Shown piece after piece: positions 1-9,377 of a stretch of 64,000 bases of DNA. The notes beneath the pieces are model-generated. The model searched no databases and was not told the DNA's origin. It worked only from the letters and a program-made list of their open reading frames with translations. Position 1 is the stretch's first letter. Each line of letters opens with the position of its first letter. The DNA is from Eukaryota sp. TZLM1-RC (Eukaryota; Metamonada: BaSk clade), in contig JAUPSS010000005.1 in assembly GCA_040285825.1 (NCBI GenBank), positions 1,736,001-1,800,000 on the forward strand. The letters run 5' to 3'. Position numbers and translations under genes: made by a program.

Positions 1-478
1 AATCATCTTCGTCATCTGAATCATATATTGGATTGGGACGCTGAGAAGAAGGGGTGTCTTGAAAATATAGTTCATGGATGTCTAGAGCAACGTTTTGTTC
101 CAGAACAGTGTCAGTGGCAGCTGCGAGTCTTACCACAGCTTCAACGTACTTTTCATCCTTTTCCACCTTCTTTCTATAGCCTGTTGTGTGTTCAGCTTGT
201 GTAGGGTCAATGTTTCTGGGCCAACCACCTTCTGTGTGATTAACACCGGTGGACTCGGTTTCATATCGGATTGTGTTAACTTCGTGCTCAGAAACTGATG
301 GTATACAAGATATAGATTTTTCCATAAGAGGAGGTCTTCTCCACTCTGATTCTTCTTCTGGATTTGGGGGAATACTAAGTACATTGCTGAAAAAGGAAGA
401 AAAGTTGCAGGGACGACCAAATTCCTTGCGTTTTTTAGAATACTCTCTGACAGAAGCAAAACCAAGAGAGAACGTCAT
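1..478 (-). CDS. DNAI2: Axonemal dynein intermediate chain, DNAI2-like, N-terminal part (runs off the left edge)
   Basis: An open frame of 159 codons reads from an ATG at 476-478 on the minus strand to the window edge without a stop. The protein has the landmarks of the outer-arm dynein intermediate chain 2 N-terminus in order: KKRKEFGRPCNFS near residue 15, a SVSEHEVN block near residue 65, NHTEGGWPRNIDP near residue 85, and YRKKVEKDEKYVEAVVRL near residue 103. In the family this region precedes WD40 repeats, which would lie outside the window. The protein anchors outer dynein arms in motile cilia. The acidic DSDDEDD stretch at the edge fits the linker before the repeats. Identification is from remembered family motifs; the missing C-terminus limits certainty slightly. 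Confidence 0.85.
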   Translation of the reverse strand, partial: MTFSLGFASVREYSKKRKEFGRPCNFSSFFSNVLSIPPNPEEESEWRRPPLMEKSISCIPSVSEHEVNTIRYETESTGVNHTEGGWPRNIDPTQAEHTTGYRKKVEKDEKYVEAVVRLAAATDTVLEQNVALDIHELYFQDTPSSQRPNPIYDSDDEDD

Positions 479-927
479 GGCTATGGTACTACTTGCTTCA
501 AAGTGCAAGGATGTGGTTTAAGATTTGTGTGTGGATGGAGTTTTCAAAATAAATGTTAAAACGCATTTTGTATATTGAAATTTGAGTTGAAACAAGAATT
601 AAACCTACAATACATGAAGAACAATAAAGGAGCAACATCACAGTTTCAAATAAAGGCATTGAGGAGTACCAAGAACAGGTTAAAAAGGACATTATAGATA
701 ATTGAGGAAAAACACACGCAACCACAAAAGAGGATAGTGTAAACAGCCGCTCCTATATTATAAGCTAAACTAATTATAGTCTTTTTCATAGTTAGTATAC
801 TGTCATAGTTTGATATGAAGGTTCAAGAATGTTCATCAACGAAAGTTAAACTCAAATGATTGGCCTGAATTCTACTACAGTGAAAATTCGCTAATTGTAG
901 ATCCCCAAATAAACATTTTTTGTAAAT
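479..927. other. Intergenic, no gene seen
   Basis: AT-rich spacer upstream of the DNAI2-like gene and downstream of the TatD gene. No recognisable gene, RNA or repeat was seen. Confidence 0.5.
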
Positions 928-1623
928 TCATTTTATAAATTCGAAAATCCTATTTCCAAAAAAATTAATAGCATTTTCCCAGATTAATAATCTCAATTCA
1001 TCAATGTTTAGATCCATCAAGTCTGCAGCTTTGTCATACACATTCCCTAAGCTATTTCCAGCAGTATCTGTTTCAAGAAAGATTCTACTTGATGGGAGTT
1101 TACCTAAATGGGCCAACTTTGGTGATTTTAACAAACTATTACCAAAAGACAAGTAAAATCCTTTTTGAATAAGAGAACTAGCGAGCTCAAATGAACCAGT
1201 GAAGCCATGAATAGCCATTTTGACTGATGGGAATTCGCGTTTAACTTTTAAAAGGTCATCATAGGCCTTTACACAATGAACCACTACTGGTAAGCCAGTC
1301 TGTTGAGCTATAGTTAGTTGTTTATGAAAAACATTGAGTTGAAGGTTATAGTTGGAGTTGACCTTGGCAGAGGGTTTATCAAGTCCGATTTCCCCTATTG
1401 CAATGATTTTCGACGAAAGATTCCGAAGTAGAGAATCATGTTCACGTGTTATGTTAGAGGAGACATGCCAAGGATGTATACCAACTGTGTGAGGTAGTGA
1501 CGTATCTATGTTAGAGCTTTCGGAAAGGAAAACACTATTGATAGGAAAATATGTGGATGTACTTGATTTATTGTGTGTGTGAAAATCAAGAAGCAGTTGG
1601 TTAGTTGGCAAAAAAGACGACAT
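928..1623 (-). CDS. TatD-family metal-dependent hydrolase / DNase, bacterial-like short form
   Basis: 231 aa from the ATG at 1621-1623. TatD proteins are TIM-barrel metal hydrolases; characterised members act as 3'-5' DNases in repair or DNA degradation. Visible metal-site motifs: DFHTH (residues 13-17), GEIGLD (77-82, metal Glu 78), HCVKAYDD (His 116), HGFTG (His 139) and LETD (Asp 186). GIHPWH and VYDKAADLM also fit. The compact size and the HPWH plus HCVKAYDD pattern look more like the short TatD forms of Bacteroidota-type bacteria than the usual eukaryotic TATDN1/3 proteins of about 270-300 aa, so bacterial ancestry is possible (inference). It is divergently arranged with the next gene, with 95 bp between start codons. 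Confidence 0.85.
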   Translation of the reverse strand: MSSFLPTNQLLLDFHTHNKSSTSTYFPINSVFLSESSNIDTSLPHTVGIHPWHVSSNITREHDSLLRNLSSKIIAIGEIGLDKPSAKVNSNYNLQLNVFHKQLTIAQQTGLPVVVHCVKAYDDLLKVKREFPSVKMAIHGFTGSFELASSLIQKGFYLSFGNSLLKSPKLAHLGKLPSSRIFLETDTAGNSLGNVYDKAADLMDLNIDELRLLIWENAINFFGNRIFEFIK

Positions 1624-1718
1624 TTGCTGATATATGTTGAGAATATAGGGTAACAAAATTGTATTTTGAGTGGTGCAAAAGTGGAGAAAAACATAAATTG
1701 CCTGCTCAAGCTACCACC

Positions 1719-2421
1719 ATGACTTTGCAACAACGTGACCAACCAGCTATTGAAATACACCACAGCCAACATAACGCAGACTCTCAAATTTATGAGGAGT
1801 CTCAGAATCTCTGGTTTTCAACTCAAACCCCACCCACAAGAGCTCCTAAACCAGTTCACCGGGATATACCTGTTCCATATTATTTAAACTATGAAAAGGT
1901 AACTCCAGAATTCCATCCATATGAGGATGAAGACATACCAAAGACTGGAAGAGCAAAAAAGGGGGTTCATCCATTGACCACCTCTGTAGTGGACTGCCTT
2001 CAACAAAAAGGATTATGTGCAATGTCCGACCTGCAGGAGCACTGTGATAACTTGGAATACAGGTAAGTCCTTGTCATCTAACAATTCTCATCACAGAAGA
2101 GCATACGAAATCCTTCAAATCTTGATTCGCTTAGGAATTGTGTCAAAAAACAAGATTTGTGAAAAAAGAATAAATGAAGATCAATCCAAGAATGAAAGTT
2201 TACCTGTCTATCAGTATCTTAATGGAAAGCCTGTCCTGAGAAGAGTGAAGCTTCATCAGATAATGGATGAAATTCAACGTGAACAGAACAATCTCATATA
2301 TGCGGATTGGCTTTTGCACCAGGTTGATAAACTTATCTTATCGAATGATGTAAGTATTCAACAGATTGTGCATTTGACTCAATTGTTGAATGAGGCTGAG
2401 GATTCTCAGTATTCAGAGTAG
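1719..2421 (+). CDS. E2F/DP-like winged-helix protein (two exons)
   Basis: Exon 1 is 1719-2062 and exon 2 is 2097-2421, joined across a 34-nt GT-AG intron to give 222 aa. The ATG at 1719 sits in a good context (ACCACCATGA). Residues about 85-145 resemble the E2F/DP DNA-binding fold: a first helix containing VVDCLQQKGLCAMSDL, then NLEYRRAYEILQILIRLGIVS, comparable to the RRxYDxxNVLxxxxxxxK recognition helix of E2F and DP, then a stretch with VYQYLNG. Downstream a helical segment (VKLHQIMDEIQREQNNL) could be a dimerisation coil. The match is moderate: the usual RRR(I/V)YD is RRAYE here. Other winged-helix families are possible. If correct, it is a nuclear regulator of cell-cycle transcription. 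Confidence 0.5.
2063..2096 (+). other. Spliceosomal intron, 34 nt
   Basis: Starts GTAAGT and ends CACAG, with a CTAAC branch-like motif in the middle. Removing it joins AG to A to make an arginine codon and fuses two adjacent open frames into one winged-helix protein. Confidence 0.75.
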
Positions 2422-2839
2422 GTTTGGTCTTGGGTCTGGACAATAATTACATTTGGTGATTATTCTTTTCTGTAGTTATAGTGAATTAATTGATATTTTA
2501 AAGATAAAAATCTAGCAATTAAAGAATCATTAATTGACAAATAATAATGTCCTATTACTATCATTATCAGTCGCTTAGGAGGGTTAATTTTGCTGTGTAT
2601 TTGTTCTGGAACCTGCAATGAAATTGATCAAAAACTTTATGCTTCAACATTCCAATTTATTGAGAGATCGATCCTTTACTATGAGTAGGAAATACTTGGT
2701 CATTGGAGAAGGACGAGCCTGGATCCAATTGCAGACAACGGTGAATACAAAACATTCGTACCATCTGGATTTTGACATTTTCCCTTAGATTAATCCACAT
2801 CCCCACGGCTACTACTTGACATTAGTTTGCTATCAGCTG
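2422..2839. other. Intergenic, no gene seen
   Basis: Spacer between the E2F/DP-like and NSUN2 genes. No coding or RNA signal was recognised. Confidence 0.5.
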
Positions 2840-4882
2840 ATGCCTAAACCATGGTCTAAAAAGCGTCTTGCCGCTAAGAAAGCCTCCAAACAAACATCAG
2901 ATCCTGACACATCATCACCTCAGGTTAAACGTCCCAGGAAGGAGCTCACAACCACCAACGAAGCATTTGAAACATTTTACTCACAAGTTTTGGGTTTCTC
3001 TGATGTCGAGTATGACCAATTTCTACACTACCTTCGTCAGCCACTCCCCTCCTCATTCCGCATTGCAGGGCCTGAGAACATTAAGCAAATGGTGAACTCC
3101 CAACTTCAACACTTCTCAAGTATCCTCTCTAACGTGAAAGCCTCTGATATTTGCCCTTCTGCTCCTACAGACCTTTCCTGCGCCCCTCTCCCTATTTCAT
3201 GGTATCCAGGAGACCGTGCATTCACTCTCCCGATCGATCGGAGAGCCATTCGCTCCTCAACTGACTCCAACCTCAAAGAATTCCACTCTTTCCTGACCCT
3301 CTTTTCCGAAGCGGGGTTCCTCGTCCGTCAAGAAGCCGTCTCCATGATCCCTCCTTTGTTCATGAAGATACAGCCTGGTGGAAAGTACTTGGATCTGTGT
3401 GCCGCTCCAGGTAGTAAATCGGCTCAGTTGATTGATTTCTTGGCTGCTGAGGGCAATAGTGAATTAGATTTAGGAGTTGTAATCTCTAATGACGCTTCAC
3501 AAAAGAGAGCTTATATGATGCAACACAATCTAACAAAACTAAGTCATGGTGCACCTGCATCTTTGATTAGTAATAATGACGGTCGGGAGTTTCCTTTTCC
3601 GATCTTCGATGTTGAAAATGACCCCCAATCAAATAGATTTGATTCGATACTTGCCGATGTTCCTTGCTCTGGAACTGGAACTTTGAGGAAGAATCCCTTA
3701 ATCTGGTCCTCTTGGACCACACACTCTGAATTATCCTTACATCCCTTACAATTAGCTATTGCCCTTCGTGCTGCTCAGCTAGTCAAGATCGGTGGTCGTC
3801 TGGTGTACTCGACGTGTTCGTTTTCTCCCATTGAGAACGAGGCAGTGGTGGCCAGTTTGTTGGAACAGACAGGGGGAAGTTTACAGTTGGTTGACGTCAG
3901 CAACGACTGTAGAGGTCTACAGTACAGCAGAGGATTGAATAATTGGAAAGTTTTTGATAGCAAGACTAATACATGGTTTGAGAGCTATGATGATGTCAGC
4001 AATCAGAATGGGTTTGACTTTATCAAATCAACAATGTTTCCGGTCAACAATGATTTAAATTTGGAACGTTGTTTAAGAATCTATCCTCAACATCAAAATT
4101 CTGGTGGTTTTTTCATTGCTGTTTTTGAAAAAGTCAAGGAGATTCCTGGAGAAGCTGCTATTTATGACCGGGCGCTCAAAACTGCCAAGAACAAAGTTCA
4201 AAAAGTAGTTTATAAATCTAATCAATTTGCACCCTTGACCTTTGAAGAAGTTGACGTTTCAGAGGTTCAAAATTGCGTCGATGATTACGAATTGAATGAA
4301 AATCACCTTCCTTTTGGGCTATATAGGTCAAATTGCCTAGTTAAATACACCAATAAGGACCAACTCAACCAGCCCAAATCCCTCAGAAGGGTTAATCTTC
4401 TTACTCCAAGTGCAAAGTCCCTTGCTCTCAACAACTTTTCCTCTCTTCGTTTAGTTGGTGGGGGACTGGAAGTTATGAATAGGTTCAGAAAGGGCAGAAG
4501 GGAGACAGAAGCAGCTTTGTTTAGGCTTCCTCATAGTAGTTTACCAGCAATTCATGCGAATGTAGAGAAGCGGAAGGTGGTTGTCGATGATCACACTCTG
4601 ATTAAGGGTTTGATTGAACACGAGGAAGTTGAAATTGGATCATTTGCGGATGAAAATCTGGTCAAATTTTTCAATGATCTTGACTCTGGTAGTGCAGTTG
4701 TTTTAGTCAAACTTAGTCAAGGATTTTTGACCCTCTCTGTTTTAGTTTCAAAGACTGCCGTAAAATTGCTGGTTCCAAAATTAGAAGTCGCTTGCTATAA
4801 AGTTATTTGGGGCATACTGACCGCAACAGAGTCTAGGAATAGAATAATGTGTAGAGATAAGGTCGAAAATGAAGACATTTAG
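2840..4882 (+). CDS. NSUN2: tRNA (cytosine-5)-methyltransferase, NSUN2/Trm4 type
   Basis: 680 aa from the ATG at 2840 (MPKPWSKKRL). NSUN2/Trm4 methylates C5 of cytosines in tRNA using SAM. The N-terminal domain has the family pattern FYSQVLGF, then LRQPLPSSFRI, then SWYPGD. QEAVSMIPPL precedes the SAM motif DLCAAPGSK (about residues 186-194). The two catalytic cysteines are present: DVPCSGTG (about residue 274) and YSTCSFSP (about residue 322). PQHQNSGGFF then matches the end of the catalytic domain. The C-terminal 250 residues fit the PUA-like extension of Trm4/NSUN2, and total length is normal for the family. The N-terminus is basic, consistent with nuclear location. The 5' third is visibly richer in C than the 3' part. 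Confidence 0.93.
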   Translation: MPKPWSKKRLAAKKASKQTSDPDTSSPQVKRPRKELTTTNEAFETFYSQVLGFSDVEYDQFLHYLRQPLPSSFRIAGPENIKQMVNSQLQHFSSILSNVKASDICPSAPTDLSCAPLPISWYPGDRAFTLPIDRRAIRSSTDSNLKEFHSFLTLFSEAGFLVRQEAVSMIPPLFMKIQPGGKYLDLCAAPGSKSAQLIDFLAAEGNSELDLGVVISNDASQKRAYMMQHNLTKLSHGAPASLISNNDGREFPFPIFDVENDPQSNRFDSILADVPCSGTGTLRKNPLIWSSWTTHSELSLHPLQLAIALRAAQLVKIGGRLVYSTCSFSPIENEAVVASLLEQTGGSLQLVDVSNDCRGLQYSRGLNNWKVFDSKTNTWFESYDDVSNQNGFDFIKSTMFPVNNDLNLERCLRIYPQHQNSGGFFIAVFEKVKEIPGEAAIYDRALKTAKNKVQKVVYKSNQFAPLTFEEVDVSEVQNCVDDYELNENHLPFGLYRSNCLVKYTNKDQLNQPKSLRRVNLLTPSAKSLALNNFSSLRLVGGGLEVMNRFRKGRRETEAALFRLPHSSLPAIHANVEKRKVVVDDHTLIKGLIEHEEVEIGSFADENLVKFFNDLDSGSAVVLVKLSQGFLTLSVLVSKTAVKLLVPKLEVACYKVIWGILTATESRNRIMCRDKVENEDI

Positions 4883-5584
4883 TATTTTAGTTTTGTTTTA
4901 TATTAAGAATATATTTATTTTATTTGATTGGTTTATTAAATTTGTTTATAAGTCATTTAGTGTAAATTTTCAATGTTGACATTTTGATTTAAAAATTCGA
5001 TGTTACTTGTTAATTAAACTTTTATTGATTCAATTTGACTATTTAGTGGAGACAATGCCTAAGCTACGTATCAAAAACTTTACCTATTTCATTCAGCTAT
5101 CACTTTCTTTGTCTGCTTGTTTGTCATGTTTCCTAATCTACTGTTAAGAAATGAGCATTGGCATCAATTTAAATTAATTTTAATTTGGAAATAACTTTTT
5201 ATCTATCAAAGAACATTTAATAACAGAATATTCTTATTTTTATTTAAATAATAGTTTCTTTTTGTAAAAGCACCATATTAGGAGTAAATACTCTATAAAG
5301 TTCTGCTTTCTTTTCTCTATTTGCTGAATTGAGTTCTCGAAAACTTATGAGGCAAGTCATGTGAACTTGAAACTTTATTACCTTGTTTATCATGATGGTT
5401 TCTACTTCTTCACTATAGGGCTTCTACAGTTCATGCTGCTGGCTAAGGACAGTTGTTGCTTGTTCATGTGTTGATGAAGAGATTGCGTGAATAATCAGGT
5501 GTTTAGTAAACGCAGACTAAATGTTGCTTTAACCTTTATTTTTAATAAACCAAAAATTAGTTTAGCGACACCATCTACAGTAAC
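4883..5584. other. Intergenic, 702 bp, no gene seen
   Basis: AT-rich spacer between two plus-strand genes. No open frame of interest, RNA gene or element was recognised. Confidence 0.5.
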
Positions 5585-6682
5585 ATGCGTGTCCTAGCTA
5601 TTGACCACGGTGGACTCCGTGGTATAGCTGCTACTCGTCTCCTCATACATCTTGAAGAACAACTTGGTCCCCTCCACGAGTACTTTGACCTCTTCGTCGG
5701 AACCAGCGCTGGTTCAATTATAGCTACAGGACTGGCTACAGGCATGACTGCTTCCATGATTCATCAATGCTTTCTTACTAATAGACATCGCATTTTCAAA
5801 AAGAGCCAAAACCTTCTTGGCATGGTCTGGCGTTCAAATAGTTCCCTGTACGAGACCACTGGGCTGGATACGGTGCTCCAAGAACAGTTCAGTGGTTTTC
5901 AAATGACCCCCATTTCAATAAGAAAGAAGCTTTGCATTATTTCAAGTACTCTTTCAACACAACCTGCCTCTACTTTTCTCTTTAGAAACTATGAGGCCCC
6001 CAGTAGATACCCGTGTATGACTGGAATCCCGGTCTGGAAAGCAGTCCGTGCTTCTTCTTCTGCGCCACTCTACTTCGCTCCCTTCCAAGACCCCACCCTC
6101 GTTGCCCCTTTTCCTCATACTGGAGAACTGGTGGGTAAGCGGTTTGTGGATGGTGCCGTAACTGCAAAGTCAAGTAGTGTTGCAGTCTCTGAAGCCAGAG
6201 CATTGTGTTCCCCCACAGAGCACATCACCATCGTTTCCATATGTCCTGGAACCGTTCCATCACGTGCCACTTTACCCTCGCCGACATCTTCCATTGCAAA
6301 GATCGTGTCCACTCTTTCTTCAATCACCAACAATCTCTCCCACTTCAGAAGCGTACTCAACGCCGTCGTGGACTCTGCTACCATGACTGAAGAGATGAAT
6401 GCATCGTTGGAAGATTGTTTGGCATTGGCAAATGGCACAACTGGTTCATTTAGTGATAATGGATTTGATATCAAGAACAAGGTCAACTATTTTCGCTTTC
6501 GTCCCACGCTTTCTTTTGACTTTTCCATGGACGAGGTAAGGGCAAACAAGATTACCCATCTGATGGACGATGTGAAGGGTTTTGTGGAGGAAGATAGGTG
6601 CAGGGAAATGGTGGAGATGTTGCAAAAGGTTTATATTAGGGATGAAAGCAGGGAATTCAATTTTCAGAGTATTAATAAATAA
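5585..6682 (+). CDS. Patatin-like phospholipase
   Basis: 365 aa with an ATG start (MRVLAIDHGGLRG). Patatin-family lipases hydrolyse acyl esters of membrane lipids with a Ser-Asp dyad. Seen in order: the oxyanion-hole loop DHGGLRG (residues 7-13; the usual form is DGGGxRG, so the first Gly is His here), the nucleophile elbow GTSAG with Ser 41, and the DGA motif with its aspartate near residue 189. ASSSAPLYF lies between them, as in calcium-independent phospholipase A2-like proteins. No signal peptide or membrane helix is evident, so it is probably cytosolic or peripherally membrane bound. Physiological substrate is unknown. Confidence 0.88.
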   Translation: MRVLAIDHGGLRGIAATRLLIHLEEQLGPLHEYFDLFVGTSAGSIIATGLATGMTASMIHQCFLTNRHRIFKKSQNLLGMVWRSNSSLYETTGLDTVLQEQFSGFQMTPISIRKKLCIISSTLSTQPASTFLFRNYEAPSRYPCMTGIPVWKAVRASSSAPLYFAPFQDPTLVAPFPHTGELVGKRFVDGAVTAKSSSVAVSEARALCSPTEHITIVSICPGTVPSRATLPSPTSSIAKIVSTLSSITNNLSHFRSVLNAVVDSATMTEEMNASLEDCLALANGTTGSFSDNGFDIKNKVNYFRFRPTLSFDFSMDEVRANKITHLMDDVKGFVEEDRCREMVEMLQKVYIRDESREFNFQSINK

Positions 6683-6784
6683 TTTAATAATTGTTATTCT
6701 TTAATTTAAAACGTTGTATAGATAAATAAATCGAACTTAATTATTAAATTTTTATTTATTTATTTTTTTGTTGATTATTATTTT

Positions 6785-8632
6785 TGTATTATTAATTTTT
6801 TTAATCCATCTCTTCTTAAACAAAAACACTAGATGCAACTGTCTCATAGTGAGATCCAAGAGAAAGCAAAGCATCAGAAACCATCTTCAACATCCCCTTA
6901 AAAATAGAAAAACACAATTCTATTTTGCCAAAACAATCTGTTGAAATTTCTCCCAGTTCTTCTCTTGACAATCAATTCAAAAACATCCAAAAAACGTAAA
7001 GCAGTTGGGGCAAGAGAACCAAAAAGGGAAAATACAAATGGATACAAATTGTATTTTACATGCTGTAGACTGGCCAATTTGGACAAAGGTTCATTGTATT
7101 TTTTGAGTTTGAAATTTTCAGCATTTGAAAGAGGATTATGAATTTCAGAATTAACAAGCCTTTCCTTTGAGGCATTACAAGGATCAACAGACATTACATC
7201 CAATAAAATGAAGGTTCCATCTAATCCAGGTAATATAACATCACCTTTGTTATTCTTATGAAAATCATCTTCAGTATCAAAAAGATTTGACAACAGAGGT
7301 TCCAAAAAGGATTTAATTCTATGAAACTTACACATACAATATAATTGGTCTCTTACAGCATCATGAACCTTGCTTCTAAAAGTAATAAAATGTCTACAAT
7401 TTAACAAATGAGTAATTGTAATTTTTCGAGAACATTTACAAATTAATCTATGAAGTAAATTATCAGGCCAGATAAAGGAACGAAATCTCATATTTAGAGT
7501 CCAAGCAGAATCGGATAAGAGAGTACCATAAACTTGTGGAATTGTTGTTACTAAGGCAGAAGTACTATTACAGATATCTTGTAAAAGATTTGCAACAGCG
7601 GGGTTCTTTTTGCTGGCCAAGTCAATTCCAACATTCAAAATCCAAGCTTTCAAAAATCTTTGACAATTTTTGTTGAAGCTTTTTACAGCAAACCTGCAAA
7701 TTAAAAAAAGATCGGTTTGGAATTTCTTGAATTGATTGGGGAAAACATTTGGTCCAAATTTGTGGCGGTAATTTTTCAAGTTCACAAGATATCTCATTCA
7801 AATATGGACTGCAACTAGGTACTAACAGATGAGAATCATCAGAAAATCTACGAGAAAGTTCATAAATAAAATTCTTGCCTCCACCCAAAACAGCTGATTG
7901 ACACAAAATAGAAGACTAAGTAAATCCAATACCACCTAAATTTGCTAAAGAAGATAAGTGATTTTTCAACATTCCTGGTTCTACATCCAATAAATCTCAA
8001 TGAATTAGAAGAGCGACAAAAATCTAATGCTGTGGAAGGAGCACAAGATCTCAAAATGTGGGTTATTCTCCCAGTAAAGCAATTTTAAACATGAAAAATT
8101 TAATATGTTTTTCTAAATCTAAAAAAGAAATTGAATCAAGTTCAATTTTCATTTCCTCCAAAATAACTTACAATTCATTCTGAAATTGAGGCACGTTTCC
8201 TAACCAACAACCAAGGAACTAAAAAGCATCACTACTATAATTAGTAAAAGGGACAATAGAATCGTTTAGAATCGTTTATCACAAGATGTTGAGAAATAGA
8301 GCAAATCAGAAGGCATTTGCTGGCATTAAGATGAAGCCCAATATTTTCATATGAATCGGCAATTTCTTGAGCAACCAATTCTAGTAAATCAAATGAACCA
8401 ATCAAGGATATATCATCCATATAAGCAACTGGTTTTATAGAAGGGTATTTTTGATTAATGATATTTAAAGTTTTGTGAATAGCTAAACAAATTAATAATG
8501 GGCCTAAAGGATCACTTTGTTTCAAACCAGAAGATGATTTTATACCAAATGAATTAAGTATTAAAGATATAGCAGCAAAGGCAATACCAGCCACAGCACA
8601 AATCGTTTCTGGTAAAACAAGAATAAACTATA
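6785..8632 (-). mobile_element. Non-LTR retrotransposon remnant, family B, 5'-truncated
   Basis: Broken reading frames on the minus strand assemble into the C-terminal two thirds of a restriction-like-endonuclease (RLE) retrotransposon. From the 5' side: RT motif B (SGLKQSDPLGPLLI, near 8,520), RT motif C (AYMDDISLIG, near 8,410), a linker, then the zinc-binding block CKCSRKITITHLLNC with HDAVRDQLY (near 7,350-7,440), the endonuclease-like GDVILPGLDGTFILLDV, and the tail FVFSLFGSLAP ... FWQNRIVF. Frameshifts near 6,900, 7,650-7,800, 7,900 and 8,050-8,250 show it is dead. The frame continues past 6,900 after a shift (SIFKGMLKMVSDALLSL). Its 3' end lies about 100 bp from the patatin stop codon. 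Boundaries are approximate. Confidence 0.8.
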
Positions 8633-9377
8633 TGTGTTTGCGTAGTGGGCCCACAACGTCACAAAGACCTTAAACCTGGAACAAAATCTGTTAAAGCAGA
8701 CATTTAATAGAGGAGACGGCGGAAGAGCCTAAAACCAAGGAAGTGCACTCTCGAAAGACTGCTCAGTTGGAACCATGTCCGAAACCTGATTCAAGCAATT
8801 AGTTGAGTACAAATATTCCAAAAGGCAAGAATGGGACGAATCGTCCATCTAATGTTATGCTATTGAATAGGAATCATGTACTGTATGTAGTTTTGAACTT
8901 CACATGTAGCTAATTGTTGATTTACACAATTGCAGGGTTCAAACAACACAACAAAATAGAGAATGAAATGCTAAACAAATAATCAATTGAAATAAATAAG
9001 AATACACAATTGAAATGGCCTCTACTTACTCCATGAATAAGATTTGTTTAACACAAAACTTCAGAACAAGTAAAATAAACTATAATAATTCAACTCAGCT
9101 ATATTTAATATATTGATGAACTTCACACCGCTATGTTAAAAAGGATCTTGGACGAAGTGAAAACATCTTTAGATGTACGCTATTTTGCTCTATATTGGAG
9201 TTGGCAGTAGACATTCTGCTACCAATTTCAGATGTCTTTTTGTATTAAAAAAAGGAAAACAACCCAGATGCAAAGCCATTGTTGGTGGCAACTGGTTTTA
9301 AAGTCACTTTTGCATTGTTTTTTTTGAAAATTATTTATTAGAATTGTAAAAACTGAGATTTCATATTGATTATTTTT
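8633..9377. other. Intergenic, no gene seen
   Basis: About 745 bp downstream of separase and beyond the 5' truncation of the family B copy. No coding or RNA signal was recognised. Confidence 0.45.
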
